Part shown: piece by piece, positions 8,080 to 15,269 of the stretch
Layout of the letters: each line of letters opens with the position of its first letter
How positions within the stretch are numbered: the first letter of the stretch is position 1
Assembly: GCA_030537835.1 (NCBI GenBank)
Contig: JAUNVB010000016.1
Span: 1 to 38,029 of the forward strand
Source: Andreesenia angusta
Lineage (GTDB): Bacteria; Bacillota; Clostridia; Tissierellales; Gottschalkiaceae
Length of the DNA stretch: 38,029 nucleotides
Direction: 5' to 3'
Translations under genes and position numbers: made by a program
The notes under the pieces: model-generated
Database searches by the model: none
Told to the model about the DNA's origin: nothing
Seen by the model: the letters and a program-made list of their open reading frames with translations, nothing else

Positions 8080-8748
8080 TTATACACCTCTCATCTCTGG
8101 ATCCCAAATAAATTTATGCATCTGTAATTGTATATTTACGCCATTTAATCGTCTGTCTAAAATAAATTCTACTATTTCTTTCGGTTCTATCTCTCCAAAA
8201 ACTGGACTTAAATAGACATTAGTCCTCTCGACTAGATCATATTTTTTTATTATATGCTCAGTTTTTAAAAGATCTTCATAAGAACCTATTACAAATTTTA
8301 CTACATCTACTTTTCTCAAATATTTATAATTATCTAAATTCATTTGATTTTCCATACCACTAGATGGTAATTTATAATCTAAAGTAATGATTAAATTATC
8401 TTCACCTAAAGAAATTATTTTAGAAATATCAACAGATCCATTAGTTTCTATCTCTATTTCGATACCATAATTTATGAGTTCTTTCAGTAATATATCTATA
8501 TTTTTTTGTAATAATGGCTCTCCACCAGTTATAGTTACATTCTTTATTCCAGTAGAAATGACCCAATTAGTAATTTCTCTTTCATTCATCAATTCATATT
8601 CTGAATCCATAGTATTTGCCCACTTAGTATCACAATAAGTGCAGTCTAGATTGCAGAGTTGAAATCTTATAAAACAAGTTATTTGTCCTGCTTTTCTACC
8701 TTCTCCATTTATACTTATAAACTTTTCAACCACTTTATATTCTGCCAT
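8080..8748 (-). CDS. queE: 7-carboxy-7-deazaguanine synthase (radical SAM)
   Basis: 222 aa. It rearranges 6-carboxy-5,6,7,8-tetrahydropterin to 7-carboxy-7-deazaguanine with S-adenosylmethionine and a 4Fe-4S cluster. The cluster motif CxxxCxxC is seen as CNLDCTYC near residue 33, after ISINGEGRKAGQITCFIRF. The SAM-contacting VTITGGEPLLQ motif follows near residue 71, and TNGS near 103. The cluster loop is the short CxxxCxxC form found in many Firmicutes. The gene follows queD directly, its ribosome binding site overlapping the end of that gene, and runs into queC. Confidence 0.96.
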   Translation of the reverse strand: MAEYKVVEKFISINGEGRKAGQITCFIRFQLCNLDCTYCDTKWANTMDSEYELMNEREITNWVISTGIKNVTITGGEPLLQKNIDILLKELINYGIEIEIETNGSVDISKIISLGEDNLIITLDYKLPSSGMENQMNLDNYKYLRKVDVVKFVIGSYEDLLKTEHIIKKYDLVERTNVYLSPVFGEIEPKEIVEFILDRRLNGVNIQLQMHKFIWDPEMRGV

Positions 8749-8750
8749 AT

Positions 8751-9173
8751 CTATTCCTCACTATAACTAGCACAATTATTAGGTGTTTCATATACTATAG
8801 CTTCTTTTACATCGTATCCTCTAGATTTCATCTTATTATAAAAATAATAGGCCATATTCTCTGCAGTAGGTCTAAATGGAATTTCTATAATATTAAAATT
8901 TTCTTCTTTTAACATATTTAATAATTCAATCTTCATTGAATTTTCTTCGATTATGAGTGCATGATCTAATAAATCAACTTCTTCTTTTAAATCTCTTTTA
9001 AATCTACCAAAGTCTACAAGCATACCTCTTTCTTGTCCTTCTTTGTCTAATTCTTTTCCTTTTATCTCAACTATAACTCTCCATCTATGACCATGAATAT
9101 TGCTACATTTACCTTCATATCTATATAAGAAATGAGCTGAGTCGAAACTGTGTTCAGTTTTTAAAGTATACAT
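8751..9173 (-). CDS. queD: 6-carboxy-5,6,7,8-tetrahydropterin synthase
   Basis: 140 aa, tunnel-fold enzyme of the PTPS family. It converts 7,8-dihydroneopterin triphosphate to 6-carboxytetrahydropterin and acetaldehyde. The zinc histidines are in FDSAHFL (near residue 12) and IHGHRW (near 28). The catalytic cysteine lies in the GKCSNIHGH stretch, and DHALI and the PTAENMAYYF helix are also typical. It is first in the que operon, just after the preQ1 riboswitch and its attenuator, with AAGGTG ahead of the ATG. GTP cyclohydrolase I, which supplies its substrate, is not in the window and must be encoded elsewhere or shared with folate synthesis. Confidence 0.96.
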   Translation of the reverse strand: MYTLKTEHSFDSAHFLYRYEGKCSNIHGHRWRVIVEIKGKELDKEGQERGMLVDFGRFKRDLKEEVDLLDHALIIEENSMKIELLNMLKEENFNIIEIPFRPTAENMAYYFYNKMKSRGYDVKEAIVYETPNNCASYSEE

Positions 9174-9232
9174 CTCATCACCTTTTCAAATTATTTCCTT
9201 TTCTACTATAAAAAATTAAACCCTTAATAAAC

Positions 9233-9258
9233 AAAAAAAGACGGACTTAGCCCGTCCA
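9233..9258 (-). terminator. Riboswitch-controlled attenuator hairpin ahead of queD
   Basis: On the minus strand GACGGGC-TAA-GTCCGTC gives a 7-bp stem (one G-U pair) followed by seven T residues. It sits between the preQ1 aptamer and queD. A four-base GGAC at the aptamer's 3' edge can pair with GTCC in the terminator, offering an antiterminator in the ligand-free state. Premature termination when preQ1 is abundant is inferred. Confidence 0.88.
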
Positions 9259-9276
9259 TCTATAAAAGATTTTGAT

Positions 9277-9320
9277 GTCCTAGTTTTATTTTAAGACAGG
9301 ATGGTACGAGCGAACTGTCT
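9277..9320 (-). ncRNA. preQ1-I riboswitch aptamer
   Basis: Read on the minus strand, a 6-bp stem AGACAG/CTGTCT encloses a loop beginning TTCGC and containing ACCATC. It is followed by the A-rich tail TAAAATAAAACTAGGAC. A small stem, a TTCGC-type loop and an AAAACTAGG tail that folds back as an H-type pseudoknot are the hallmarks of the preQ1-I class. It is preceded by a good promoter and followed by an intrinsic terminator, then queD. The gene context (queD-E-C-F) independently supports a preQ1 sensor. Class is assigned by eye; a covariance-model scan would settle it. Confidence 0.85.
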
Positions 9321-9344
9321 ATTATTCTGTTTATCCTTCAAACT

Positions 9345-9373
9345 ATTATATCACTATATGAATTTTACCTCAA
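9345..9373 (-). promoter_or_regulatory. Promoter of the que operon
   Basis: On the minus strand TTGAGG (9368-9373), a 17-bp spacer and a perfect TATAAT (9345-9350). Transcription would begin near 9338, about 18 bases before the preQ1 aptamer. Confidence 0.75.
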
Positions 9374-9446
9374 TATATTATCATACTCTATCTATTTATC
9401 TTAAATAATTATATAATTGATGAAAGAGATATGAGGAGAGATAATA

Positions 9447-9797
9447 TTGTATGTAGAATTATTTTTAGAAGCTATAATACCATATATAACAGCAATTTTA
9501 GAAACAATAGGCGTATTCATAATAGTTCTTTCTTCTATAAGAGCTATAATTTACTTCGTTAAAAATAAATTCGATTTTACAGGAGAAGGCGTTAAAATCA
9601 GTTTGGCTAAAGGACTAGCTTTAAGTCTTGAATTTAAACTTGCAGCTGAGATTCTAAAAACTGTTATTATAAGAACTCTTAATGAATTCGTCGTTCTCGC
9701 TGCAGTAGTTATTTTAAGAGTCATATTGACTTTAGTAATACATTGGGAGATAAAGAGCAGTAAGGAATTTGATGAATTGAATTCTGAAAGAGAATAA
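9447..9797 (+). CDS. DUF1622 family membrane protein
   Basis: 116 aa with three membrane helices (about residues 8-34, 64-76 as a weak segment, and 78-100). The conserved stretch LAKGLALSLEFKLAAEILKTVIIRT, split as GLALSLEFKLAAEIL and KTVIIRTLNE, together with LETIGVFIIVLSSI identifies the DUF1622 family. This is a conserved family of unknown function often found as a single gene. The start is TTG at 9447, nine bases after GAGGAG; the ATG a few bases later is followed directly by a stop, so it cannot be used. A TATAAT lies at 9412-9417 upstream. It converges on the cobamide operon and shares its terminator. Confidence 0.9.
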   Translation: MYVELFLEAIIPYITAILETIGVFIIVLSSIRAIIYFVKNKFDFTGEGVKISLAKGLALSLEFKLAAEILKTVIIRTLNEFVVLAAVVILRVILTLVIHWEIKSSKEFDELNSERE

Positions 9798-9830
9798 AAT
9801 AGACTCTCTCGAAATGAGAGAGTCTATTTT
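9796..9830. terminator. Bidirectional terminator between DUF1622 gene and cblS
   Basis: AAAATAGACTCTCTC/GAGAGAGTCTATTTT forms a 15-bp stem with a 5-base loop, with A and T tracts on either side. It serves the two convergent genes. The TAG stop of cblS lies within the hairpin, so that gene ends inside its own terminator. Confidence 0.93.
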
Positions 9831-10561
9831 ATTCTACCAATTTTTTTATTATATATATCTATTTCCTGTAGCTTTACATAATCCTCTTTTGAAATAATTC
9901 CCATTACGACAGTAGAAGGTCCTGCCGATTTAAATAGATTTCTATCCTCTTCATTAAATAGTTCAAATTCAAATTCTTTTATTTTTGAAAGTGCCGTTAT
10001 CTCGTATTTAATTCCTTTTGATCCAATTGGAACGATTTCTTTAAAATCTATTATCTCTTTGATCGCTTTAAGTTTATCAGCCGTCATTATATCTTTATAT
10101 TCATTATCTATTATTTCCTTACCAACTCTGGGTAATCCAAAACTTATAATCAAATCATCTCTATCGATCTTCCTATTTAGAAACTCTGCTTTTTTAATAA
10201 TGCCTATTCCTACAACACCTAGACCTGTTGCTGTAACGGGTATATTCTCCTCTGTACTTCCATTGATTATCATTTTAGGATCTAATCCAATAGATTCAAC
10301 CGCCTTAGATATGCCATTAATTATTTTTTCTCCATAACTTTCCATTTCAGTTGATATAGTATTTACTATAGATATTATATTTGCATCTACAGATAATAAT
10401 TCCATTAGCACAACTTGAGTTGAAAAATATCCCAGTATATCAAGTTCAATATCTATATAATCATTCACCTTTTTTCCTATACCACCAACAGAATCACAGG
10501 CTATAACTAGATAATCTTCTTCATTTATATCTATTAAACTCAAATCTCTATAAAATCTCAT
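9824..10561 (-). CDS. cblS: Alpha-ribazole kinase (AIR-synthase-like)
   Basis: 245 aa. A PurM/ThiL-like ATP-binding protein with the CblS pattern ACDSVGGIGKK near residue 23, a helix-rich centre, and NGSTEENIPVTATGLGVVG near 100. CblS phosphorylates alpha-ribazole to alpha-ribazole 5'-phosphate, the lower-ligand donor joined to AdoCbi-GDP by CobS. CblS and the transporter CblT were characterised in Listeria and Geobacillus, where they bypass CobT. Here cblS follows cblT, with its ATG inside the end of cblT, and is the last gene of a late-cobamide operon. That context supports this over thiamine-phosphate kinase or HypE-type roles. The gene ends inside the bidirectional terminator. Confidence 0.88.
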   Translation of the reverse strand: MRFYRDLSLIDINEEDYLVIACDSVGGIGKKVNDYIDIELDILGYFSTQVVLMELLSVDANIISIVNTISTEMESYGEKIINGISKAVESIGLDPKMIINGSTEENIPVTATGLGVVGIGIIKKAEFLNRKIDRDDLIISFGLPRVGKEIIDNEYKDIMTADKLKAIKEIIDFKEIVPIGSKGIKYEITALSKIKEFEFELFNEEDRNLFKSAGPSTVVMGIISKEDYVKLQEIDIYNKKIGRIK

Positions 10562-11042
10562 CTTTTTTATGTCCTAAAAAAACTTCGTATATAGCTATAG
10601 ATAGTACTGTATTCGCAAGACTTCCTAAAAACAATGGAAGAATTACAATCGCAAATAATTTCATCCCACTAACACTAACTCCTAGAATTGAACTTGCCCC
10701 GGCAGCTATAAAAGCCCCTAAAACTCCATTTAATAAAACTAATACTATTCCGGCTAATATCTTATTTATTTTATAGAGAATTCCAAAAATGTATGTAAAT
10801 ACAAACATCTCTAAACTAATTATAATATGCATAGGTAATGTTAGTGAAAAACCACTCAATGCAGCACTGATTAAATGACCAATAAGGCCAATTAATCCTC
10901 CTATTTGAGGCGATATCAATAAAGCTCCTAGAAATGCTGGAGTAGAGTCGAATGCTATACTATTCTGTATCTTTATCATAGAGCCTATAAAAGAAAGAGC
11001 GATTAATATTCCAACATATGCATTTTTCTTGCTTTTTTTCAT
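10548..11042 (-). CDS. cblT: Alpha-ribazole transporter (ECF-type substrate-binding subunit)
   Basis: 164 aa with five or six membrane helices. Its length and layout fit S components of ECF transporters (AYVGILIALSFIGSMIKI at the start, STPAFLGALLISPQIGGLIG near residue 33, and a glycine-rich helix around 100-120). It is placed between cobS and cblS. The CblT-CblS pair imports alpha-ribazole and phosphorylates it, so a cell can finish a cobamide without making and activating 5,6-dimethylbenzimidazole. The energising EcfA/EcfT subunits are not in the window and would be shared. GAGAGGATG lies six bases ahead of the ATG. The cobalamin context makes alpha-ribazole the best substrate guess; another cobamide precursor is possible. 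Confidence 0.85.
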   Translation of the reverse strand: MKKSKKNAYVGILIALSFIGSMIKIQNSIAFDSTPAFLGALLISPQIGGLIGLIGHLISAALSGFSLTLPMHIIISLEMFVFTYIFGILYKINKILAGIVLVLLNGVLGAFIAAGASSILGVSVSGMKLFAIVILPLFLGSLANTVLSIAIYEVFLGHKKDEIL

Positions 11043-11045
11043 AAA

Positions 11046-11792
11046 TTACATCCTCTCTATTATAATAAATATTATTAGTAATAAAATCTGTGATATTTCT
11101 ATTGAAAAACCCAATATATCTCCAGTTATACCATCTAATTTTCTTGATATTTTCTTAATCCACAATTCCGTAAATAAAAAAGAAAGAATTATAGATATCG
11201 AAATATAGATATTATTATATGCAATTAAGATTAATAGTATTAAAAAAAATACATAGAATATCCTTTTATCTGCGAAATCCATAAATTTTTTCCCCATACC
11301 ATCCTTCTTTGCATATTTAAATTTAGCACAAGTATATATTATAATCGTTCTAGATACAATAGGAAATACAAATAATAATATATACTGTATTTCTTTAAAA
11401 ACCGATATATAGAATGCTGACAATATAATAAGTCCTAACGCACCAAAGACACCAATTCTACTATCCTGCATTATTTCTAAAGTTCTATCCCTATCTCTAT
11501 TACTATATATTCCGTCTATAGTATCTGTAAATCCATCTATATGAATTCCACCAGTTAAAAAAATATATACTGTAAATAGTATAATACCGTATATATTCCC
11601 ATATAATCCCAAATATTCCATTATATATTTTATGATACAGAGTATAGCCCCTATTATCATTCCTACAATAGGTATTAACTTCATGCTTTTTTCTATTTCT
11701 TTATCAGAAAAATCTAATTCTCTTCTTATGCTTATTCTAGTGAAGAAGATAAGAGATATTAAGAAACTATTCAAAGTTTTCACCAACCTCAT
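11046..11792 (-). CDS. cobS: Adenosylcobinamide-GDP ribazoletransferase (cobalamin synthase)
   Basis: 248 aa polytopic membrane enzyme. It joins AdoCbi-GDP to alpha-ribazole or its 5'-phosphate, giving the cobamide or its phosphate at the cytoplasmic membrane. The motif GGIHIDGFTDTIDGIYS (near residue 83) carries the metal-binding aspartates of the CDP-alcohol-phosphatidyltransferase-like fold, followed by RDRTLEIMQDSRIGVFGA. The ATG at 11792 overlaps the cobU stop as ATGA. A TTG six codons later (MNSFLISLIFFTRI) is an alternative start. It is followed within a few bases by cblT, which with cblS supplies one of its two substrates. Confidence 0.95.
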   Translation of the reverse strand: MRLVKTLNSFLISLIFFTRISIRRELDFSDKEIEKSMKLIPIVGMIIGAILCIIKYIMEYLGLYGNIYGIILFTVYIFLTGGIHIDGFTDTIDGIYSNRDRDRTLEIMQDSRIGVFGALGLIILSAFYISVFKEIQYILLFVFPIVSRTIIIYTCAKFKYAKKDGMGKKFMDFADKRIFYVFFLILLILIAYNNIYISISIILSFLFTELWIKKISRKLDGITGDILGFSIEISQILLLIIFIIIERM

Positions 11793-12337
11793 TTCAACTT
11801 ATTAGGTATTCCCATAAATACTATAAATACTTCATCTGAAATTTTAGCCATATTTCTATTAATCCTTCCTGCAATATCTCTAAATATCCTACTCATTTTA
11901 TTCTCAGGTACTATTCCAAAGCCTATTTCATTCGTCACCATTATTAAATTCTTATCATATCTTTTTGAAAGACAAATTAATTTCTTTAATTCTTTATTAA
12001 CTTTATTTTCTATTTTCTCTTCATCCTCATATTCTATCTCTCCATCTACAATATCCATCATCATATTAGTTATCATAAGTGTTAAACAATCTAAAAAAAT
12101 ATTTTTAGATCGTTTAAAGCTATCCTCTTTAACTATTTTTTCAAAATCTTTATATATTTCTACAGTTGACCAATTAGAGCCTCTTCTTTGCTTATGAATA
12201 TTCACTCTGTTTTTCATTTCATCATCAAACGGTATCGATGTTGCAATATATAGATTTTCTTCTTTTGCAATTAAAGACTCAGCAAATTCACTTTTTCCGC
12301 TTCTTGCTCCACCTGAAACTAGTACTATCTTAGCCAT
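11789..12337 (-). CDS. cobU: Adenosylcobinamide kinase / adenosylcobinamide-phosphate guanylyltransferase
   Basis: 182 aa, bifunctional P-loop enzyme. It phosphorylates adenosylcobinamide and transfers GMP to give AdoCbi-GDP. The Walker A motif SGGARSGKSEFAE is at the N-terminus. The IHKQRRGSNWSTVE segment near residue 48 holds the histidine and arginine of the guanylylation site, FLDCLTLMITNMM is the Walker B-like strand, and TNEIGFGIVPENK near residue 135 is the CobU signature. The kinase activity lets the cell salvage cobinamide. It overlaps cobS by four bases and follows the cobD-like aminotransferase by 19. Confidence 0.96.
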   Translation of the reverse strand: MAKIVLVSGGARSGKSEFAESLIAKEENLYIATSIPFDDEMKNRVNIHKQRRGSNWSTVEIYKDFEKIVKEDSFKRSKNIFLDCLTLMITNMMMDIVDGEIEYEDEEKIENKVNKELKKLICLSKRYDKNLIMVTNEIGFGIVPENKMSRIFRDIAGRINRNMAKISDEVFIVFMGIPNKLK

Positions 12338-12356
12338 ATAATCACCTTTTTATATT

Positions 12357-13379
12357 CTATTCATTCAAAGACTTAAAGAACTCTCTTATTAATTCTACTA
12401 TTATATCATTTTCGTGCTCTAATCTTATTGCAATTCTAATATAGCTTTTATCTAAAGAGTAAAAATCTTCACATACCCTTATATAAATACCTCTATCTAA
12501 GCAATATTTTTTCAGTTCATTTCCATCTGAAATATTCATTTTAATCATAAAGAAATTAGCTTCTGAATCGAATACCTCTAGTTCTTCTATACTTTTTAAA
12601 AGCAGATACATTCTTCTTTTTTCTCTTTTATACCATTCTAATGTTTTCTTCTTATAATCTTCATCTATTAAATAGAGTTCTAATGCATCTAATGCTAAAC
12701 TATTTATACTCCATGGCTCTTTTATTCTATCCATTTTCTTTATAATCTCTTTACTTCCAATGCCAAATCCTACTCTCAATCCTGGAACTCCATATATTTT
12801 AGTAATAGACCTCAGTATAAAAAGATTATATTCTTCTATATAATCCTTTGCAGTCCTTCCATCACTGAATTCAATAAAAGATTCGTCTATAAATACTATC
12901 TGATCTTTCTGTTTAGCATTTTTCAATATACTCTCTAACTCAATTTCTGAAAGCAATTTCCCTGTAGGATTATTTGGATTACATATAAATAGACAATCTA
13001 TAGAATCTGCTTTAAAAATCTCATCGTAATCTAGTAGTTTAACTACCTTTATTTGATTTAATACTGCAGCTCTCTCATATTCAGTGAATGTAGGCTCTAA
13101 TATGGCAATCTCTTTAAAATTCATTGCCCTGATAAATAAATAAATGAGTTCAGTCGCTCCATTTCCTATAATAGTATTCTCTTTGTCAATAGATAAATAT
13201 TCTGATAATTTCTCCTTAGTTGAATCTCCATTTATTTCTGGATAGCTATCAAGACTATTCAGTTTTTTAATTATATTTTCCTTTAAGCGAGGTGATATAC
13301 CGAATGGATTTATATTCACACTATAATCTATTATATTTCCATCTCCTATATAACCACCATGTTTATTATGGTTTTCCAC
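12357..13379 (-). CDS. cobD: Threonine-phosphate decarboxylase (CobD-type)
   Basis: 340 aa PLP enzyme of aminotransferase fold type I, close to histidinol-phosphate aminotransferases. It decarboxylates L-threonine O-3-phosphate to (R)-1-amino-2-propanol O-2-phosphate, the linker between corrin ring and nucleotide loop. The HGGYIGDG start and YSVNINPFG (near residue 18) are the CobD hallmarks; HisC lacks the HGG opening. NGATELIYL, CNPNNPTG and the PLP lysine in RSITKIYGVPGLRVGFG follow. The start is GTG at 13379 behind GGAG. Position between cbiB, whose product uses this compound, and cobU confirms the assignment over HisC. Confidence 0.94.
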   Translation of the reverse strand: MENHNKHGGYIGDGNIIDYSVNINPFGISPRLKENIIKKLNSLDSYPEINGDSTKEKLSEYLSIDKENTIIGNGATELIYLFIRAMNFKEIAILEPTFTEYERAAVLNQIKVVKLLDYDEIFKADSIDCLFICNPNNPTGKLLSEIELESILKNAKQKDQIVFIDESFIEFSDGRTAKDYIEEYNLFILRSITKIYGVPGLRVGFGIGSKEIIKKMDRIKEPWSINSLALDALELYLIDEDYKKKTLEWYKREKRRMYLLLKSIEELEVFDSEANFFMIKMNISDGNELKKYCLDRGIYIRVCEDFYSLDKSYIRIAIRLEHENDIIVELIREFFKSLNE

Positions 13380-13391
13380 TTAATCACTCCA

Positions 13392-14375
13392 TTAAAAATT
13401 ATATTTAAACTTTATAAAAATTAAGAATAAGCTATTTAAAAATAAAAAGAATATTATTTCTGATATATATATCAATTTACATACTAAGATTATATCTTCT
13501 TCTATTAATTCTCTATCTCTATCTCCTATTTCTGGTTTATAGACAGTTTTTCCAAAATAAGTATTAGTACCACCTAATCTTACTCCTAATAGGCCTGCAA
13601 CAGCAGCCTCTGGATAAGCACAATTAGGGCTTTTATGATTCTTTCTATCTCTAATTATTATTCTAAAACTACTTATTACTTTTAGATTTAAAAAAGCACC
13701 CGAAAAAGCCATTATAAATGCTCCTACCCTTGCTGGAATCAAATTAAGAATATCATCAAATTTTGCAGAAAAAAAGCCAATATCACCATATTTCTCATTA
13801 TTATAACCTATCATAGAGTCTAATGTATTAGTAGTCTTATAAAAATATATGAATTCTGCAGGATATCCAAATATCGCTCCTATAAAGGCAAATAATAGAG
13901 GAGCAAGTACACCATCTACTGTATTTTCCGCTGCTGTTTCAACTGTTGCTCTTATAATTTCTTCTCTATTTAATTCTTTTGTATCTCTACCTACAAGATA
14001 GGACAATTGTCTTCTTGCCCTCTTTATATTGCTATTTTTTAATATCATATAAACTTTCTTACATTCATCTGATAGAGACTTTGCAGCTAAACCACTGAAT
14101 ATTATATATGTCTTAATTATATAATAGAAATAAATATTTATCCTAAGAGATATATATAGAATTGAAGAAATTACCGATATTACAATAGAAATTGAGACTA
14201 GTAATATAAATAATCCTCCTAGTCTCATATTTTTCATCTTATTTCTGACTATTTTTTCAAGCCTTGATATTAATTTACCAATTAATCTTATAGGATGGGG
14301 AAAGTCTTGAGGATCCCCTATTAAAAAATCTATTAAAATAGCTATAAAAATTAATATTATATTTTCTAGAAACAT
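13392..14375 (-). CDS. cbiB: Adenosylcobinamide-phosphate synthase
   Basis: 327 aa membrane protein. It condenses adenosylcobyric acid with aminopropanol (or its phosphate) to adenosylcobinamide (phosphate). Family signatures are IDFLIGDPQDFPHPIRLIG near residue 15, YLVGRDTKELNREEI near 127, TVETAAENTVDGVLAPLLF near 143, and a C-terminal NCAYPEAAVAGLLGVRLGG. Its ATG shares one base with the TAA of cbiP (TAATG), so translation of the two is coupled. It is flanked by the enzymes acting just before (cbiP) and alongside (cobD). Confidence 0.96.
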   Translation of the reverse strand: MFLENIILIFIAILIDFLIGDPQDFPHPIRLIGKLISRLEKIVRNKMKNMRLGGLFILLVSISIVISVISSILYISLRINIYFYYIIKTYIIFSGLAAKSLSDECKKVYMILKNSNIKRARRQLSYLVGRDTKELNREEIIRATVETAAENTVDGVLAPLLFAFIGAIFGYPAEFIYFYKTTNTLDSMIGYNNEKYGDIGFFSAKFDDILNLIPARVGAFIMAFSGAFLNLKVISSFRIIIRDRKNHKSPNCAYPEAAVAGLLGVRLGGTNTYFGKTVYKPEIGDRDRELIEEDIILVCKLIYISEIIFFLFLNSLFLIFIKFKYNF

Positions 14376-15223
14376 TATCCTACTCCTATTATATTCATCA
14401 ATTTTTCGATATCAATATTAGAGTTAATAAATTCAGCTAATCTATCGTATTCTCTCTCTCTTCTACTTTTGTCTTCTATCCTTTTACCCTTTTTCCCAGA
14501 AAAAAGACTATCCTCTTCTTCGATATCAAATTCTACATAAGGCAATACCCCTAAACAGGGTATATTTAATCTCCTTTCTAGTTCATCTATTCCTGGCTTT
14601 AGTATATTTCTATCTCCTCTAAATTTATTAATTATAAAGGCCTTTATCCTATTGCTATCAAAATCATCTAATATCTTAACTGTTCCATATATAGAAGCAA
14701 AAACTCCTCCTCTTTCAATATCTGCAATCAATATAACTGAACTATCTACCATATTAGCTAAGCCCATATTAACAAAATCATCTTCTCTTAAATTGATTTC
14801 CGCAGGACTTCCAGCGCCTTCAATAATTATCAAATCTCTTTCTTTTTCTAATCTATTATAAGCTTCTAATACTATAGGTGCTAATCTCTTTTTTTCCTCA
14901 TGATATTTTTTTGCTTCTAATTCATCATCTTCTCTTCCATTTATTACTAATCGACTTCCTGTATCTGAATTAGGTATTAAGAGTATCGGATTCATATACT
15001 CATTCGCTTTTATATTAGCCGCTTCTGCTTGAATTAGCTGTGATGCTGCTATTTTTTTATTATTTTCTAATATTATAGCATTTCTAGTCATATTCTGTGA
15101 TTTGAATGGAGCTATATTCCAGCCTTTTTTTGCAAATAATCTACATAATCCTGTGACAAACAAACTCTTGCCGGCACTTGAGCTCGTACCTTGAATCATA
15201 ATATTCTTTGCTTTATTTTTCAA
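14375..15223 (-). CDS. cbiP: Cobyric acid synthase lacking the glutamine amidotransferase domain
   Basis: 282 aa against about 500 for usual CbiP/CobQ. The N-terminal ATPase (dethiobiotin-synthetase-like) domain is complete: P-loop GTSSSAGKS, FKSQNMTRNA, QAEAANI, EGAGSPAEINL, IADIERGGVFAS and FRGD. It amidates adenosyl-cobyrinate a,c-diamide at four side chains. After GVLPYVEFDIEEEDSL, where a GATase domain of some 200 residues with its cysteine and histidine should follow, the chain passes through a short basic linker. It goes straight to REREYDRLAEFINSNID, which matches the extreme C-terminus of full-length CbiP. So both ends are kept and the middle is gone, with no frameshift. TTG start at 15223 after GAGGTG. 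It might use free ammonia or a partner glutaminase, or be inactive. Confidence 0.9.
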   Translation of the reverse strand: MKNKAKNIMIQGTSSSAGKSLFVTGLCRLFAKKGWNIAPFKSQNMTRNAIILENNKKIAASQLIQAEAANIKANEYMNPILLIPNSDTGSRLVINGREDDELEAKKYHEEKKRLAPIVLEAYNRLEKERDLIIIEGAGSPAEINLREDDFVNMGLANMVDSSVILIADIERGGVFASIYGTVKILDDFDSNRIKAFIINKFRGDRNILKPGIDELERRLNIPCLGVLPYVEFDIEEEDSLFSGKKGKRIEDKSRREREYDRLAEFINSNIDIEKLMNIIGVG

Positions 15224-15234
15224 TTTATCACCTC

Positions 15235-15262
15235 AAAAAAGAGCACATAAAATGTGCTCTAA
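15235..15262 (-). terminator. Terminator between hydroxyacid dehydrogenase gene and cbiP
   Basis: AGAGCACAT/ATGTGCTCT with a three-base loop, followed on the minus strand by six T residues. It sits only a dozen bases before the cbiP start, so either the cob operon is fed by partial read-through or its promoter lies inside the dehydrogenase gene. Confidence 0.88.
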
Positions 15263-15269
15263 AAATACT

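Noticed and set aside
12357..13379. Histidinol-phosphate aminotransferase HisC.
   Set aside because: The HGG opening and the position between cbiB and cobU point to threonine-phosphate decarboxylase.
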